Shown here: positions 1 to 7,347 of the stretch, piece by piece
Position numbering within the stretch: position 1 is the first letter of the stretch
Layout of the letters: every line of letters starts with the position of its first letter
Assembly (NCBI GenBank): GCA_963729445.1
Contig: CAVSNU010000003.1
Span: forward strand, 558,001 to 622,000
Source: JACCZH01 sp963729445
GTDB taxonomy: Bacteria > Chloroflexota > Chloroflexia > Thermomicrobiales > CFX8
DNA: 64,000 nucleotides
Reading direction: 5' to 3'
Program-made: the position numbers and the translations under genes
Notes under the pieces: model-generated
What the model saw: only the letters and a program-made list of their open reading frames with translations
Database searches by the model: none
Told to the model about the DNA's origin: nothing

Positions 1-39
1 GATTATTAATACGGCGTGTGAACAGGAAGGGAGCCCACA

Positions 40-243
40 GTGGTTCTGGACACTCTCAATCGGATGATCGTCGAGGCACAAATCTCCAAGGATGCTCTTC
101 TCCGCAAGGATGAGGGCCAGGGAATGGTCGAGTACGGCCTGATCGTCGCTCTGGTGTCAGTCGTTGCCATCGCCGGTCTCACACTACTCGGCGGCAAACT
201 AGGCCCCATGTTCGAAAGCATCTCTGGCAAACTCAACCCGTAG
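40..243 (+). CDS. Flp/Fap-type pilin, first copy
   Basis: A 67-residue class IVb (Flp/Tad) prepilin-like protein. A short charged leader (residues 1-26) is followed by EGQGMVEYG and a hydrophobic helix to about residue 50. The Flp signature needs Glu+5 and Tyr+6 after the cleavage Gly; cleavage after G26 gives QGMVEY, which fits. The GTG start at 40 has a purine-rich GGAAGGGAG stretch upstream at about 25-33. A second pilin lies 100 bp downstream. No Tad assembly ATPase, secretin or prepilin peptidase is visible here, so the machinery must lie to the left or elsewhere. The family call rests on the motif and size; the function (adhesion or surface pilus) is inferred. Confidence 0.85.
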   Translation: MVLDTLNRMIVEAQISKDALLRKDEGQGMVEYGLIVALVSVVAIAGLTLLGGKLGPMFESISGKLNP

Positions 244-344
244 CACCTAAGTACAACGACCTCACACGAGGCAAGACGAGGGGCTCTGTCGAATCAGGGC
301 CCTTCTCTGTATCCCCTTTACAAGCCAGGCGCGGAGGCATAAGG

Positions 345-491
345 ATGCTCAAAGCTCAGCACGAAGGACAGGGGCTCGTAGAGTATGGATTAATCATCAT
401 GCTCGTAGCATTGGTCGTCCTCGGGGCGTTGACTGCGTTCGGCTTGGTCGCAGACGATCTTATCCAAGCAGGAGTCGACGCTTTTCCATAG
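345..491 (+). CDS. Flp/Fap-type pilin, second short copy
   Basis: A 48-residue ORF. It reads MLKAQHEGQGLVEYG and then a continuous hydrophobic segment, so it carries the same EGQG[LM]VEYG motif as the pilin just upstream, with predicted cleavage after G8. GGAGG at 333-337 lies 7 nt before the ATG. The conserved motif, ideal ribosome binding site and position behind the first pilin support a real gene. The processed chain would be about 40 residues, among the shortest Flp pilins. It could be a minor pilin or pseudopilin of the same system. Confidence 0.8.
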   Translation: MLKAQHEGQGLVEYGLIIMLVALVVLGALTAFGLVADDLIQAGVDAFP

Positions 492-525
492 ATTCCTCCA
501 ATTACTGTATCAACGTAAATCCAGC

Positions 526-577
526 GCAATAGTTTAGAGACCGGATAGCATATGCTGTCCGGTCTCTAAACTATTGC
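526..577. terminator. Long hairpin between convergent pilin and dnaJ genes
   Basis: Perfect 20-bp inverted arms (526-545 and 558-577) surround a 12-nt centre that itself contains the palindrome AGCATATGCT. It lies between the stop of the second pilin and the convergent end of dnaJ, where a bidirectional transcription stop is expected. Neither side has a strong T-tract, so a structural or repeat-element role is also possible. Confidence 0.6.
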
Positions 578-599
578 TACATTCACGCATGGGGAATGA

Positions 600-1730
600 T
601 TAGACCCCCAACGCATCCTTCACCTTCGAGAAGAACCCCTTGTCCTTCGGCATCGTCACCTGATCCAGCTTCTCATCCAGCGCCTCGAACAGCTCACGCT
701 CTCTGGAATCAAGCTCGGTCGGGATGATCACGTGGACCGTCACCAGCTGATCGCCGCGCGCACCACCGCGCAGGTCGGGGACGCCGCGGCCCTTCAGGCG
801 GAACTGCTGGTTGGGCTGGGTTCCGGGCGGGACGGTGAACACCACCCCGCCGTCAACCGTCGGGATCCCGATCTCGGCTCCGAGGGTCGCCTGGGCGACA
901 TTGACCGGCAGATCGAACAGGATGTGCTTGCCGGACCGGCCAAGCTCCTCGTGCTCCTTGATGCGCAGCTGCACGAACAGGTCACCCGGCACGCCATTGT
1001 TCACCTGCTCGCCCTGACCGCTCAGCCGCAGGGTGGATTGCTCGTCGACGCCGGCCGGGACCTTGACCTCGATCGGCCTGGTCTTGGAAACACGGCCACG
1101 GCCACGGCAGGCCGGGCAGGGGTCGTCGATCGTGACGCCCTCGCCGCCGCAGCGGTCGCACGTCGTGGCGGTCATGATCTGGCCCAGGATCGTGTTCTGC
1201 ACCCGGCGCATCTCGCCGGAGCCGCCGCACTGCGCGCAGGTCGGAGCCCGCTTGCCGTCGCGCATCCGCGTGCCCGAGCAGTCGTCGCAGGATTCGAAGC
1301 GCGTGACCTTCACGTCCTTCTCGACGCCGAAGACCGCTTCATCGAAGCTCAAATCCAGATGCACGCGGACGTCGTTGCCTCGCGGAACCGTCCGCTGGCG
1401 GGTGTTGGAGCGTGAGAATCCGCCGCCGAAGAACGACTCGAACAGGTCGCCGAACGGCGAGCCTCCGCTGAAGCCGCCGAACGGGTCGCCGCCACCGCCG
1501 CCACCGGAGAAGGCCGCGTGGCCGTAGCGGTCATACGTCGCGCGGCGTTCCTCGTTGCTGAGCACCTCGTAGGCTTCGTTTACCTCTTTGAACTGGTCCT
1601 CGGCACCGTCGGCGCCGTTGACGTCAGGATGGTACTTGCGCGCCAGCCTGCGGTAGGCCTTGCGGATTTCGTCATTCGAGGCGCCGCGCGCGACGCCAAG
1701 CACTTCATAGTAGTCGCGCTTTTCTGCCAT
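600..1730 (-). CDS. dnaJ: Chaperone DnaJ (type I Hsp40)
   Basis: Hsp40 co-chaperone that stimulates the DnaK ATPase and delivers unfolded clients. It has 376 residues, the usual type I length. The J domain (about 5-68) has HPD at 34-36. A Gly/Phe-rich linker (about 73-115) follows, then a zinc-binding region with four Cys motifs: CDDCSGTR, CAQCGGSG, CDRCGGEG and CPACRGRG. The first deviates from CxxCxGxG at the last Gly (Arg). The C-terminal client-binding domains end near 350. It stands alone here, 39 kb from hrcA-grpE-dnaK, and no CIRCE is visible upstream. A TATTAT box preceded by TG at about 1804-1809 (minus strand) may be its extended -10 promoter. Confidence 0.95.
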   Translation of the reverse strand: MAEKRDYYEVLGVARGASNDEIRKAYRRLARKYHPDVNGADGAEDQFKEVNEAYEVLSNEERRATYDRYGHAAFSGGGGGGDPFGGFSGGSPFGDLFESFFGGGFSRSNTRQRTVPRGNDVRVHLDLSFDEAVFGVEKDVKVTRFESCDDCSGTRMRDGKRAPTCAQCGGSGEMRRVQNTILGQIMTATTCDRCGGEGVTIDDPCPACRGRGRVSKTRPIEVKVPAGVDEQSTLRLSGQGEQVNNGVPGDLFVQLRIKEHEELGRSGKHILFDLPVNVAQATLGAEIGIPTVDGGVVFTVPPGTQPNQQFRLKGRGVPDLRGGARGDQLVTVHVIIPTELDSRERELFEALDEKLDQVTMPKDKGFFSKVKDALGV

Positions 1731-1917
1731 GTATTAGTATTCCGTCTCGACCTCATGAAAAATTGGGGACCCACCGCCCCCAGCAAGAACGCTGCATCTC
1801 CAAATAATAGCATCCGCGCCCAAAAACCCCACGCCATTTAGCAGTCCAGGACAGGGAGTGCTAATGGACCGCGGGTCATGTACTTCCCGGTCAACCATCC
1901 CGTTGGTTCTGTCCAAG

Positions 1918-2176
1918 CGCCGCTGGGTCCGGGGGACACAAGGTCCTCCCCTACCGGTGTAAGCCCGCATCCCGGCATCGTCCCCATCGCCCGTGTCTCC
2001 GTACGGGCTACGCGCTGCGTCGCCCTCGGGCCGCAAGGCCCGACCTGTTGGCCGTTACGGCGCAGGGTTCGAGCAGGCGGCGCTGCGCGCCGAGGGCGAC
2101 GCAGCGCGTAGCCCGTACGAGATAGGCGGCCTCCCTCGGTAGGGGAGGATCTTGTGTCCTCCCGGACCCAGCGGCG
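1918..2176. repeat. Nested long inverted-repeat element
   Basis: Within the gene-free stretch 1731-2313, two nested inverted repeats share one centre. The outer imperfect arms of about 39-40 bp are 1918-1956 and 2137-2176. The inner exact 30-bp arms are 2000-2029 and 2090-2119 (CGTACGGGCTACGCGCTGCG in the left arm). The whole could fold into one long hairpin of about 260 nt. No ORF is credible inside. It looks like a MITE- or BIME-like mobile palindrome. Next to it, about 2200-2235, is a fragment resembling the TCATCC...CTCAGGATGAC repeat seen at 7153-7262. Confidence 0.7.
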
Positions 2177-2313
2177 TTCGGCAGGCTCCGCGGCCCCCGT
2201 TGGTCATCCCTTCGGCGTTGCTCAGGATGACGTCCAGCTCCGTAATCCAGAATCCAGTGGGACCGCGTCGCCGAGGACGGCTATACTTTTCGGATGGTGA
2301 TAAAGGAGTGGCC

Positions 2314-2787
2314 ATGAGCGTTGAACAACCATTAAAGCGAATCCTCGGCTGGGACGACATCGTGCGGCTGGTCGACTGCCTGGTCGGGCAGCTTGAGACC
2401 AAACGGTACGACGCGATGCTCGTCGTCACACGCGGTGGCATGGTGCCGGCCGGGCTCTTGAGTGAATCCCTCAATATCCGCAACATCCTCGTCGCCGCGG
2501 TGCAGTTCTACACCGGCATCGGTGAGACGCGCGAAGATCCGATGTTCCATCAGTTCCCAGACAGCAAGATCCTCGACGGCAAGAACATCCTCGTCGTCGA
2601 CGACGTCTGGGACAGCGGCCGCACTGCTTCCGAAGTCATGTCCCGCGTCAAGGCGGCCGGCGGCACCCCGACGCTCGCCGTGCTGCACTACAAGCCGCGC
2701 GCCTCCCGCTACCCCGATACCGCCCCCGACTACTTCGCCGAGATCACCGAAGACTGGATCGTCTATCCCTGGGACACCGATCTCTAG
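2314..2787 (+). CDS. Phosphoribosyltransferase (hypoxanthine/xanthine-guanine type)
   Basis: A 157-residue type I phosphoribosyltransferase. The PRPP-binding loop is VVDDVWDSGRTA (residues 94-105), with the flexible-loop/PPi region VVTRGG at 37-42. The C-terminal WIVYPWD resembles the base-binding end of Gpt/Hpt-like and archaeal-type enzymes. The predicted reaction joins PRPP and a purine base to give a nucleotide plus PPi; the base cannot be told from sequence. I chose ATG 2314 because AAAGGAG precedes it by about 5 nt; the longer open frame upstream runs through repeat DNA. It is monocistronic between repeat elements. Confidence 0.85.
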   Translation: MSVEQPLKRILGWDDIVRLVDCLVGQLETKRYDAMLVVTRGGMVPAGLLSESLNIRNILVAAVQFYTGIGETREDPMFHQFPDSKILDGKNILVVDDVWDSGRTASEVMSRVKAAGGTPTLAVLHYKPRASRYPDTAPDYFAEITEDWIVYPWDTDL

Positions 2788-2810
2788 CGCATTCCAACGA
2801 CCGCGATTTC

Positions 2811-3100
2811 GTGCAATGAACATCGACGTGTCCCGGTCCATCTTCTGCGTAGCGCCGCCCTCCCCGCGTACCAACGTCCTCACCGCGTAGCGCCGCCCCT
2901 TCTGCGTACGGGCGCAATTCATTGCGCCCTGTCTGCCTACGAACGCCCCCGATGAGTACGCACGCCCGATGCGTAGCGGCGCAATTTATTGCGCCCTGCT
3001 CCGGCGCCCGGGCGGACAGGCAAGGCGCAATGAATTGCGCCGCTACGAACGTGAGGGGCCACAATTGTCGGATTAACCGGGACATCTTCATCATTGCGCC
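2811..3100. repeat. Palindromic repeat element, locus A
   Basis: This fills most of the gene-free stretch 2788-3277. It has GCGCAATTCATTGCGCC-type palindromes at 2910-2929 and 2978-2996, facing an inverted copy at 3024-3041. The outer modules read TGCAATGAACATCGACGTGT... on the left (2812 on) and GGGGCCACAATTGTCGGATT...CATTGCGCC on the right (to 3100), which are inverted relatives. The 77-bp block 3024-3100 recurs inverted at 42566-42642 and, diverged, at 61013-61087. There is no coding potential. It is interpreted as a non-autonomous, MITE-like element. Confidence 0.75.
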
Positions 3101-3277
3101 CTGCCTGGACGCTCGACGCGCAGACGGTGAACGGCTTCCGGCGCAATTGGCTGTGCTACGCTTTAAAGGCTGAAGTCAGGTCGTTCAACCGTTCGAATCG
3201 CAACGTATCCCGTCTCGCTGAAGACTGGGTGACGCCTTTGAGCCAACATGTTGCTGTGCGATGAGAGGCGTGGATCT

Positions 3278-3700
3278 ATGCCTGCTTACGATCACATTGA
3301 CGCCTTCGACACGACGGTTCACAAAACCTACGAGTGGATAAACGATCTGAATCGCGAGCTCGACCTGGGGAACCGCCGCCGGTCCTACGAGATCCTGCGC
3401 GCGTTCCTGCACGCGCTCCGCGACCGCACGACGGTAGAGGAGGTGGCGCAGCTGGGCGCACAGCTACCGATGCTGATGCGCGGTTTCTATTACGAGGGCT
3501 GGGACCCAACCGACAAACCGGAGAAGATGGACGCCGAGCAGTTCCTCGATTACGTCAGGACGAAAGGGTTCGTCCCCAAGGCTGACGTCGAGGAATCCGT
3601 CAAGGCGGCGATGAAGGTGCTGCGCGAGCACATCTCGGAGGGCGAAGTCAACCAAGTGATCGGCACCCTGCCCAAAGACATCCAGCGCGTGCTGCAATAG
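3278..3700 (+). CDS. DUF2267 family protein
   Basis: A 140-residue protein resembling DUF2267: MPAYDHIDAF at the N-terminus, then RRSYEILRAFLHALRDR, AQLPMLMRGFYYEGW and the C-terminal LREHISEGEVNQVIGTLPKD. These are typical helical segments of the family, which is often linked to stress loci but has no proven activity. ATG 3278 is preferred over 3248 because GAGAGG (3263-3268) is well spaced and the family N-terminus begins there. It is predicted soluble and helical, with no signal peptide. Neighbours on both sides are repeat elements, so the context gives no function. Confidence 0.8.
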   Translation: MPAYDHIDAFDTTVHKTYEWINDLNRELDLGNRRRSYEILRAFLHALRDRTTVEEVAQLGAQLPMLMRGFYYEGWDPTDKPEKMDAEQFLDYVRTKGFVPKADVEESVKAAMKVLREHISEGEVNQVIGTLPKDIQRVLQ

Positions 3701-3790
3701 CCCTTGGATGCCCGGTCATCCTCATGGCTTCGCCAGACATCGTAGGGGCAACGCGGCGGTTCCCGCTCCGGGGCACGTCCGCTCATGCAA

Positions 3791-4036
3791 GGCGCGATTA
3801 TGATGAAAATATCCCGCCTGATCCGCTATCCGCGAGGATGAGCATCCCACTTCGTACGGGCGCAATTCATTCTGATCCGCCTATTCGCGAGGAGCATCCC
3901 ACTTCGTACGGGCGCAATTCATTGCGCCCTGCCAGTGCCGGGCCGGCACTAGGCAGGGCGCAATGAATTGCGCCCGTACGAAGAAGAAGAACGCCACTCC
4001 GATCTATCGGATCAAGCAGGACCTGTCCATCATTAC
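3791..4036. repeat. Palindromic repeat element, locus B, with tandem duplication
   Basis: This covers nearly all of the gap 3701-4032. The left module (GGCGCGATTATGATGAAAAT, 3791 on) and the right module (GGATCAAGCAGGACCTGTCC...ATTACG, to 4036) are diverged inverted copies. A near-perfect hairpin at 3902-3983 has 32-bp arms plus an inner 7-bp arm pair (AGTGCCG/CGGCACT). Its left part is preceded by a tandem duplicate: 3818-3871 is repeated with small changes at 3872-3922. The right end overlaps the last codons of the HAD gene and supplies its stop codon (TAA, complement of 4033-4035). Confidence 0.75.
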
Positions 4037-4695
4037 GAACACTCGCGTGCCTTCATCCACCCCAGCACCTCGTCCAGTCCCCCCAGGACACCATCAGCCA
4101 GCGTCAAATCCAGCCCGCCGGTATCGTCGTTCGGGATCGCGAGGCAGGTCATGCCGGCGCGCTTGGCGGCCTTGACGCCGTTGGGGGAGTCTTCGAGGAC
4201 GAGGCATTGCCCGGGCGCGATGCCGAGCCCTGCGGCGGCTGTGAGGAAGGTTTCGGGGTCCGGTTTGCCGCGTTGGACCATCTCACCGGTCACTTCGATG
4301 TCGAAGATCCTCGGGATCGACGCGCTCTCCAGCGCAAGATCGACGTAGCGCCGGTGCCCGGAGGTCGCCAGGGCGATCGGAACACCGCGACGGTGCAGCT
4401 CGGTGACGATCTCGCAGGCGCCGGGACGTGGCTCGATATTGCCGGGGACGAGCTCCAGGAAGAGCGCGTCGCGGTCCCGGGCGACGTCGATTGCCGTCAC
4501 TGGCAGCCCGAGCATCCGCACCACAACCTCTGAGGCGTCGGTCAGCCGCAAGCCGTACATCTGGGAGAGCACTTCCGGGGTGAGCTCGGCTTCGAACCTG
4601 CCCATGTAGGTTCTCCAGGCCTGAATCTGGAGCGGTTCGGAGTCGATCAGGAGGCCGTCCAGGTCGAAGATGACCGCTCCAATTGCGCGGCTCAT
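4033..4695 (-). CDS. HAD-superfamily hydrolase, beta-phosphoglucomutase/phosphatase-like
   Basis: A 220-residue HAD subfamily IA protein. Motif I is DLDGLLID with nucleophile D11 and D13. A helical cap follows, then motif II ALATSG, the motif III lysine in RGKPDPE, and motif IV VLEDSPNG. This arrangement is shared by beta-phosphoglucomutases and small sugar-phosphate phosphatases; the substrate cannot be assigned. Its ATG overlaps the stop of the upstream ADP-ribosylglycohydrolase-like gene by 4 bp, so the two are translationally coupled. Its C-terminus runs into repeat element B, which provides the stop codon. Confidence 0.9.
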   Translation of the reverse strand: MSRAIGAVIFDLDGLLIDSEPLQIQAWRTYMGRFEAELTPEVLSQMYGLRLTDASEVVVRMLGLPVTAIDVARDRDALFLELVPGNIEPRPGACEIVTELHRRGVPIALATSGHRRYVDLALESASIPRIFDIEVTGEMVQRGKPDPETFLTAAAGLGIAPGQCLVLEDSPNGVKAAKRAGMTCLAIPNDDTGGLDLTLADGVLGGLDEVLGWMKARECS

Positions 4696-5735
4696 CGTTG
4701 GTGCAGCTGCAAGAACAGCCCCGCGCGCAGCTGGGCGACGCGCAGCACGGCCGGCGCCGCCATCAAAATATACATGCGGCCGTCCAGACCATCCACCAGC
4801 TCCAGGGGTAGCGCCTGCGCGCCCACCCAGGCGCCGTTCAAGGTCCCAACCATCGAGCCGATCGCACTTGTCGCACCGCCGGCGTTGGCGGCTGCCAGGA
4901 CCGCGCGTTCAAAATCGCCCGCGTAGGCAGCAAAGAGATACAGCGCGGCCGGCACCGCCTCGGCAACGTAGCCGCTCGTGCCAAGCTCGGCCAGCGCCGC
5001 GCGGTCGTCCTCCGACGAGGTGCGTTTCTCAAAAAGCCGCTGGGCAACCCGCAGGCGCTTGGCGACCGCATCCTCGTCGATAAACGCCAGCACCTCGTTG
5101 ATCAACATCTCGGGCGGCATCTCGCGGCGCACGACCAACCGCAGCGCGTAGGCTAGCGCGATTGCGCCGTTGATCGACTCGGGGTGCGCGTGGGTAATCA
5201 GCGCAGAGCGCATCACCTCACGCACGAATACTTCGGCGTTGAATCTGGAGAGCGCGTGCATGAGGGAGACAGGCGCGACCCGCGCAGCCGGACCCGTCCC
5301 GGCCGTGCCCTCTCCGCCGACACCAGCCTGGTAATCCGCCGTCTCGGCAGCACGCTGTAATCCGGCACGAGTCGTCTTTCCCAGAAAATGCGACTGCTGG
5401 TTTGAGAGGAGCTGGACGAAGCGGAAGCCTGCCGTGTCTGGATCGATAAAACCGTTGGACGACACCAGGCTCTCCGCCAGGCACAGCGCCAGCTCGGTGT
5501 TGTCCGTGAACTGTCCCGCCGGCTCAACCGTGTCACCTGCGTCATCAAGCAATGGATGATAGCGGTCGATCCTGCCGAAGCGTTCCTGAATCTGTGCGGC
5601 AGTCATGCCGCTGGCCGGCATCGCGAGCGAGTCGCCGATAGCCATGCCGAGCAGCGCTCCAATGTAGCGGTCTTTCACGCTCGGCGCGGCAGGGTCGATC
5701 ATCTGGTCGGGGTCAAGGTGCTGGGCGTCATCCAT
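4692..5735 (-). CDS. ADP-ribosylglycohydrolase family protein, likely catalytically degenerate
   Basis: A 347-residue protein of the ADP-ribosylglycohydrolase (DraG/ARH) fold. The N-terminal DRYIGALLGMAIGDSLAMP and FTDNTELALCLAESLV match the family. The first metal motif TDD is TDN here. The second motif, normally GGDTDT near the C-terminus, is GGATSA, so both Asp ligands are lost. Known family enzymes remove ADP-ribose using two Mg ions, so this protein is probably inactive as such or has a changed role. GGAG lies about 8 nt before ATG 5735. It is coupled (4-bp overlap) to the HAD gene; together they may act on a phosphorylated sugar or nucleoside, which is inference. Confidence 0.8.
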   Translation of the reverse strand: MDDAQHLDPDQMIDPAAPSVKDRYIGALLGMAIGDSLAMPASGMTAAQIQERFGRIDRYHPLLDDAGDTVEPAGQFTDNTELALCLAESLVSSNGFIDPDTAGFRFVQLLSNQQSHFLGKTTRAGLQRAAETADYQAGVGGEGTAGTGPAARVAPVSLMHALSRFNAEVFVREVMRSALITHAHPESINGAIALAYALRLVVRREMPPEMLINEVLAFIDEDAVAKRLRVAQRLFEKRTSSEDDRAALAELGTSGYVAEAVPAALYLFAAYAGDFERAVLAAANAGGATSAIGSMVGTLNGAWVGAQALPLELVDGLDGRMYILMAAPAVLRVAQLRAGLFLQLHQR

Positions 5736-5846
5736 CTATATAGCTCCAAACAGGCAGGTACCTTCGACGTCCTTCCAATATCACCACAAATGACACTCAG
5801 AGTGACACTCCCGCTGGATGGTAGTTGAATCATCCGGGACCCGCGA

Positions 5847-5876
5847 TTGACAGCGATTTCCCGGCCCAACTACACT
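5847..5876 (+). promoter_or_regulatory. Sigma-A type promoter upstream of the PLP enzyme
   Basis: TTGACA (5847-5852), an 18-nt spacer and TACACT (5871-5876). It sits inside a longer open frame beginning at 5825, so the functional start of the downstream gene must be later, which supports the TTG start at 5909. Confidence 0.6.
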
Positions 5877-5908
5877 CCCAGAGACAACGATGGAGGGACA
5901 CAGCAACC

Positions 5909-7126
5909 TTGAATGCATCATCGCGCAAGAACTGGAAGCTCGCGACCCGCGCGGTACACACCGGAGAACGTCCGGCGCGGCCGGAGTTCACCCCGGTCGT
6001 CACCCCGATCTATCTGGGCTCGTCCTTTCTTTATGACGACCTCGAGGTGATGGACTCGGCTCTGGCCGGCGCCGAGGGCAAGTATGTCTACACGCGCTAC
6101 GGCAACCCGACGACGACCGCGCTGGAGACGGCACTGGCCAACCTGGAGGGCACCACGTCGGCCATCGCATTCTCGTCCGGCATGGCGGCCGTTCATGCTG
6201 CGATCATCACCAGCGTGTCGCCAGGCGACACGATTCTCGCCTCACAGGAGCTGTACGGGCAGACGTACTCCAGCCTGGCCACCCACTTTACCGAGCTGGG
6301 CTGCAAGGTTGAGACGGTCAACGTCCTCGATCTCAACGCGGTACAAGAGGCGGTCGAGCGTCTCAAGCCGCAGCTGATCGTCTGCGAGACCATATCCAAC
6401 CCGCTCATGCGGGTCACTGACATTCCCGGCATCGTCGAGATCGCCAAAAGCTGCCGCGCGACGGTGCTGGTCGATTCAACCTTCGCGCCGCCCGTCATCT
6501 ACCGCCCGGCTGCCGACGGCACGCATCTGGTGGTCCACTCGATGACCAAATACATCGGCGGTCACGGCGACGTCACCGGTGGGGTCGTTGCCACCTCGCG
6601 GATGCGGCGCGACAGGCTCAACGAGTACGCCAAGCTGGCCGGCTCGATCCTGGGCCCGTTCGAATCATTCCTTGCCTTGCGCGGCCTCAAGACCCTGCCC
6701 CTGCGTTACCAGCGGCAGTGCGAGAATGCCACGCAGGTTGCCAACGCCCTGAACGAGCACCCCGAGGTCGTCAAAGTGAACTACCCCGGCCTGAGCGACG
6801 ACGTCAGCCACGAGACGGCAACGCGTTTGTTCGATGGCCGTGGGTACGGGGCGATGATCTCGTTCGACATCCGTGACGCCGGGCAGGAGCAGGTCTACGC
6901 GTTCCTGGAGGCGTTGGAGCTGGTCGTGCCGGCGACCACCCTGGGCGACATCTACACCCTGTCGCTCTACCCGGTCATGTCGTCGCACCGCTCGCTCACG
7001 CCCGAGCAGCGCCACGCGATCGGTATCGGCGACGGTTTGGTGCGCCTCTCAGTCGGCATCGAGGACGCCGGCGACATCATCGCCGACCTGGACAATGCAT
7101 TGCAGGCAGCGGCGAGTGTGCGATAG
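5909..7126 (+). CDS. Cys/Met-metabolism PLP enzyme (cystathionine gamma-synthase / methionine gamma-lyase family)
   Basis: A fold-type I PLP enzyme of sulfur amino-acid metabolism, 405 residues from the chosen start. Family hallmarks are TRAVHTGE near the N-terminus, YTRYGNPTT, SSGMAAVHA (PLP phosphate site), SNPLMRVTDI, VDSTFAPP (the Asp that pairs with the PLP nitrogen) and SMTKYIGGHGDVTGG with the PLP lysine. The C-terminus has SLYPVMSSH and VRLSVGIED. The exact reaction (gamma-synthase, gamma-lyase or O-acetylhomoserine sulfhydrylase) cannot be fixed. An ATG-less frame extends to 5825, but a promoter lies in that extension and GGAGGG (5892-5897) precedes TTG 5909, so I use 5909. Likely monocistronic. 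Confidence 0.9.
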   Translation: MNASSRKNWKLATRAVHTGERPARPEFTPVVTPIYLGSSFLYDDLEVMDSALAGAEGKYVYTRYGNPTTTALETALANLEGTTSAIAFSSGMAAVHAAIITSVSPGDTILASQELYGQTYSSLATHFTELGCKVETVNVLDLNAVQEAVERLKPQLIVCETISNPLMRVTDIPGIVEIAKSCRATVLVDSTFAPPVIYRPAADGTHLVVHSMTKYIGGHGDVTGGVVATSRMRRDRLNEYAKLAGSILGPFESFLALRGLKTLPLRYQRQCENATQVANALNEHPEVVKVNYPGLSDDVSHETATRLFDGRGYGAMISFDIRDAGQEQVYAFLEALELVVPATTLGDIYTLSLYPVMSSHRSLTPEQRHAIGIGDGLVRLSVGIEDAGDIIADLDNALQAAASVR

Positions 7127-7152
7127 TCACGATACCAACACGGGCGCGCTTG

Positions 7153-7262
7153 TTCGTCATCCTGACGTAAGGAAGAGCCTGCCCTGAGCGAAGTCGAACG
7201 GGATCTCCGGTCAAACGCCTCGGGAGTCAGGCACGAGATCCTTCGCTACCGCTCAGGATGAC
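7153..7262. repeat. Inverted-repeat element of the TCATCCTGA...CTCAGGATGA type
   Basis: Intergenic element with GTTCGTCATCCTGACG on the left and GCTCAGGATGAC on the right, enclosing GGGATCTCC and GAGATCCTTCGCTACC. A related copy lies at 42738-42815 and a fragment at about 2200-2235. No ORF is supported. Confidence 0.55.
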
Positions 7263-7347
7263 CAGTGGAGGCTCAGGACGACATCACGCGCAGAATGACA
7301 TCCGATTGATCCGAGTTTTGTGGACAGACCGAAAGGAAACCGAATCC

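Noticed and set aside
2152..2313. N-terminal extension of the phosphoribosyltransferase
   Set aside because: It runs through repeat-derived DNA and lacks homology; ATG 2314 has AAAGGAG.
5825..5908. N-terminal extension of the PLP enzyme
   Set aside because: It contains a good -35/-10 promoter; GGAGGG precedes TTG 5909.
5880..5912. TGGAGGGACA...GCAACC resembling the SAM-I riboswitch core
   Set aside because: The paired helices and upstream P1 strand are missing, and the sequence is just the ribosome binding region of the PLP enzyme.
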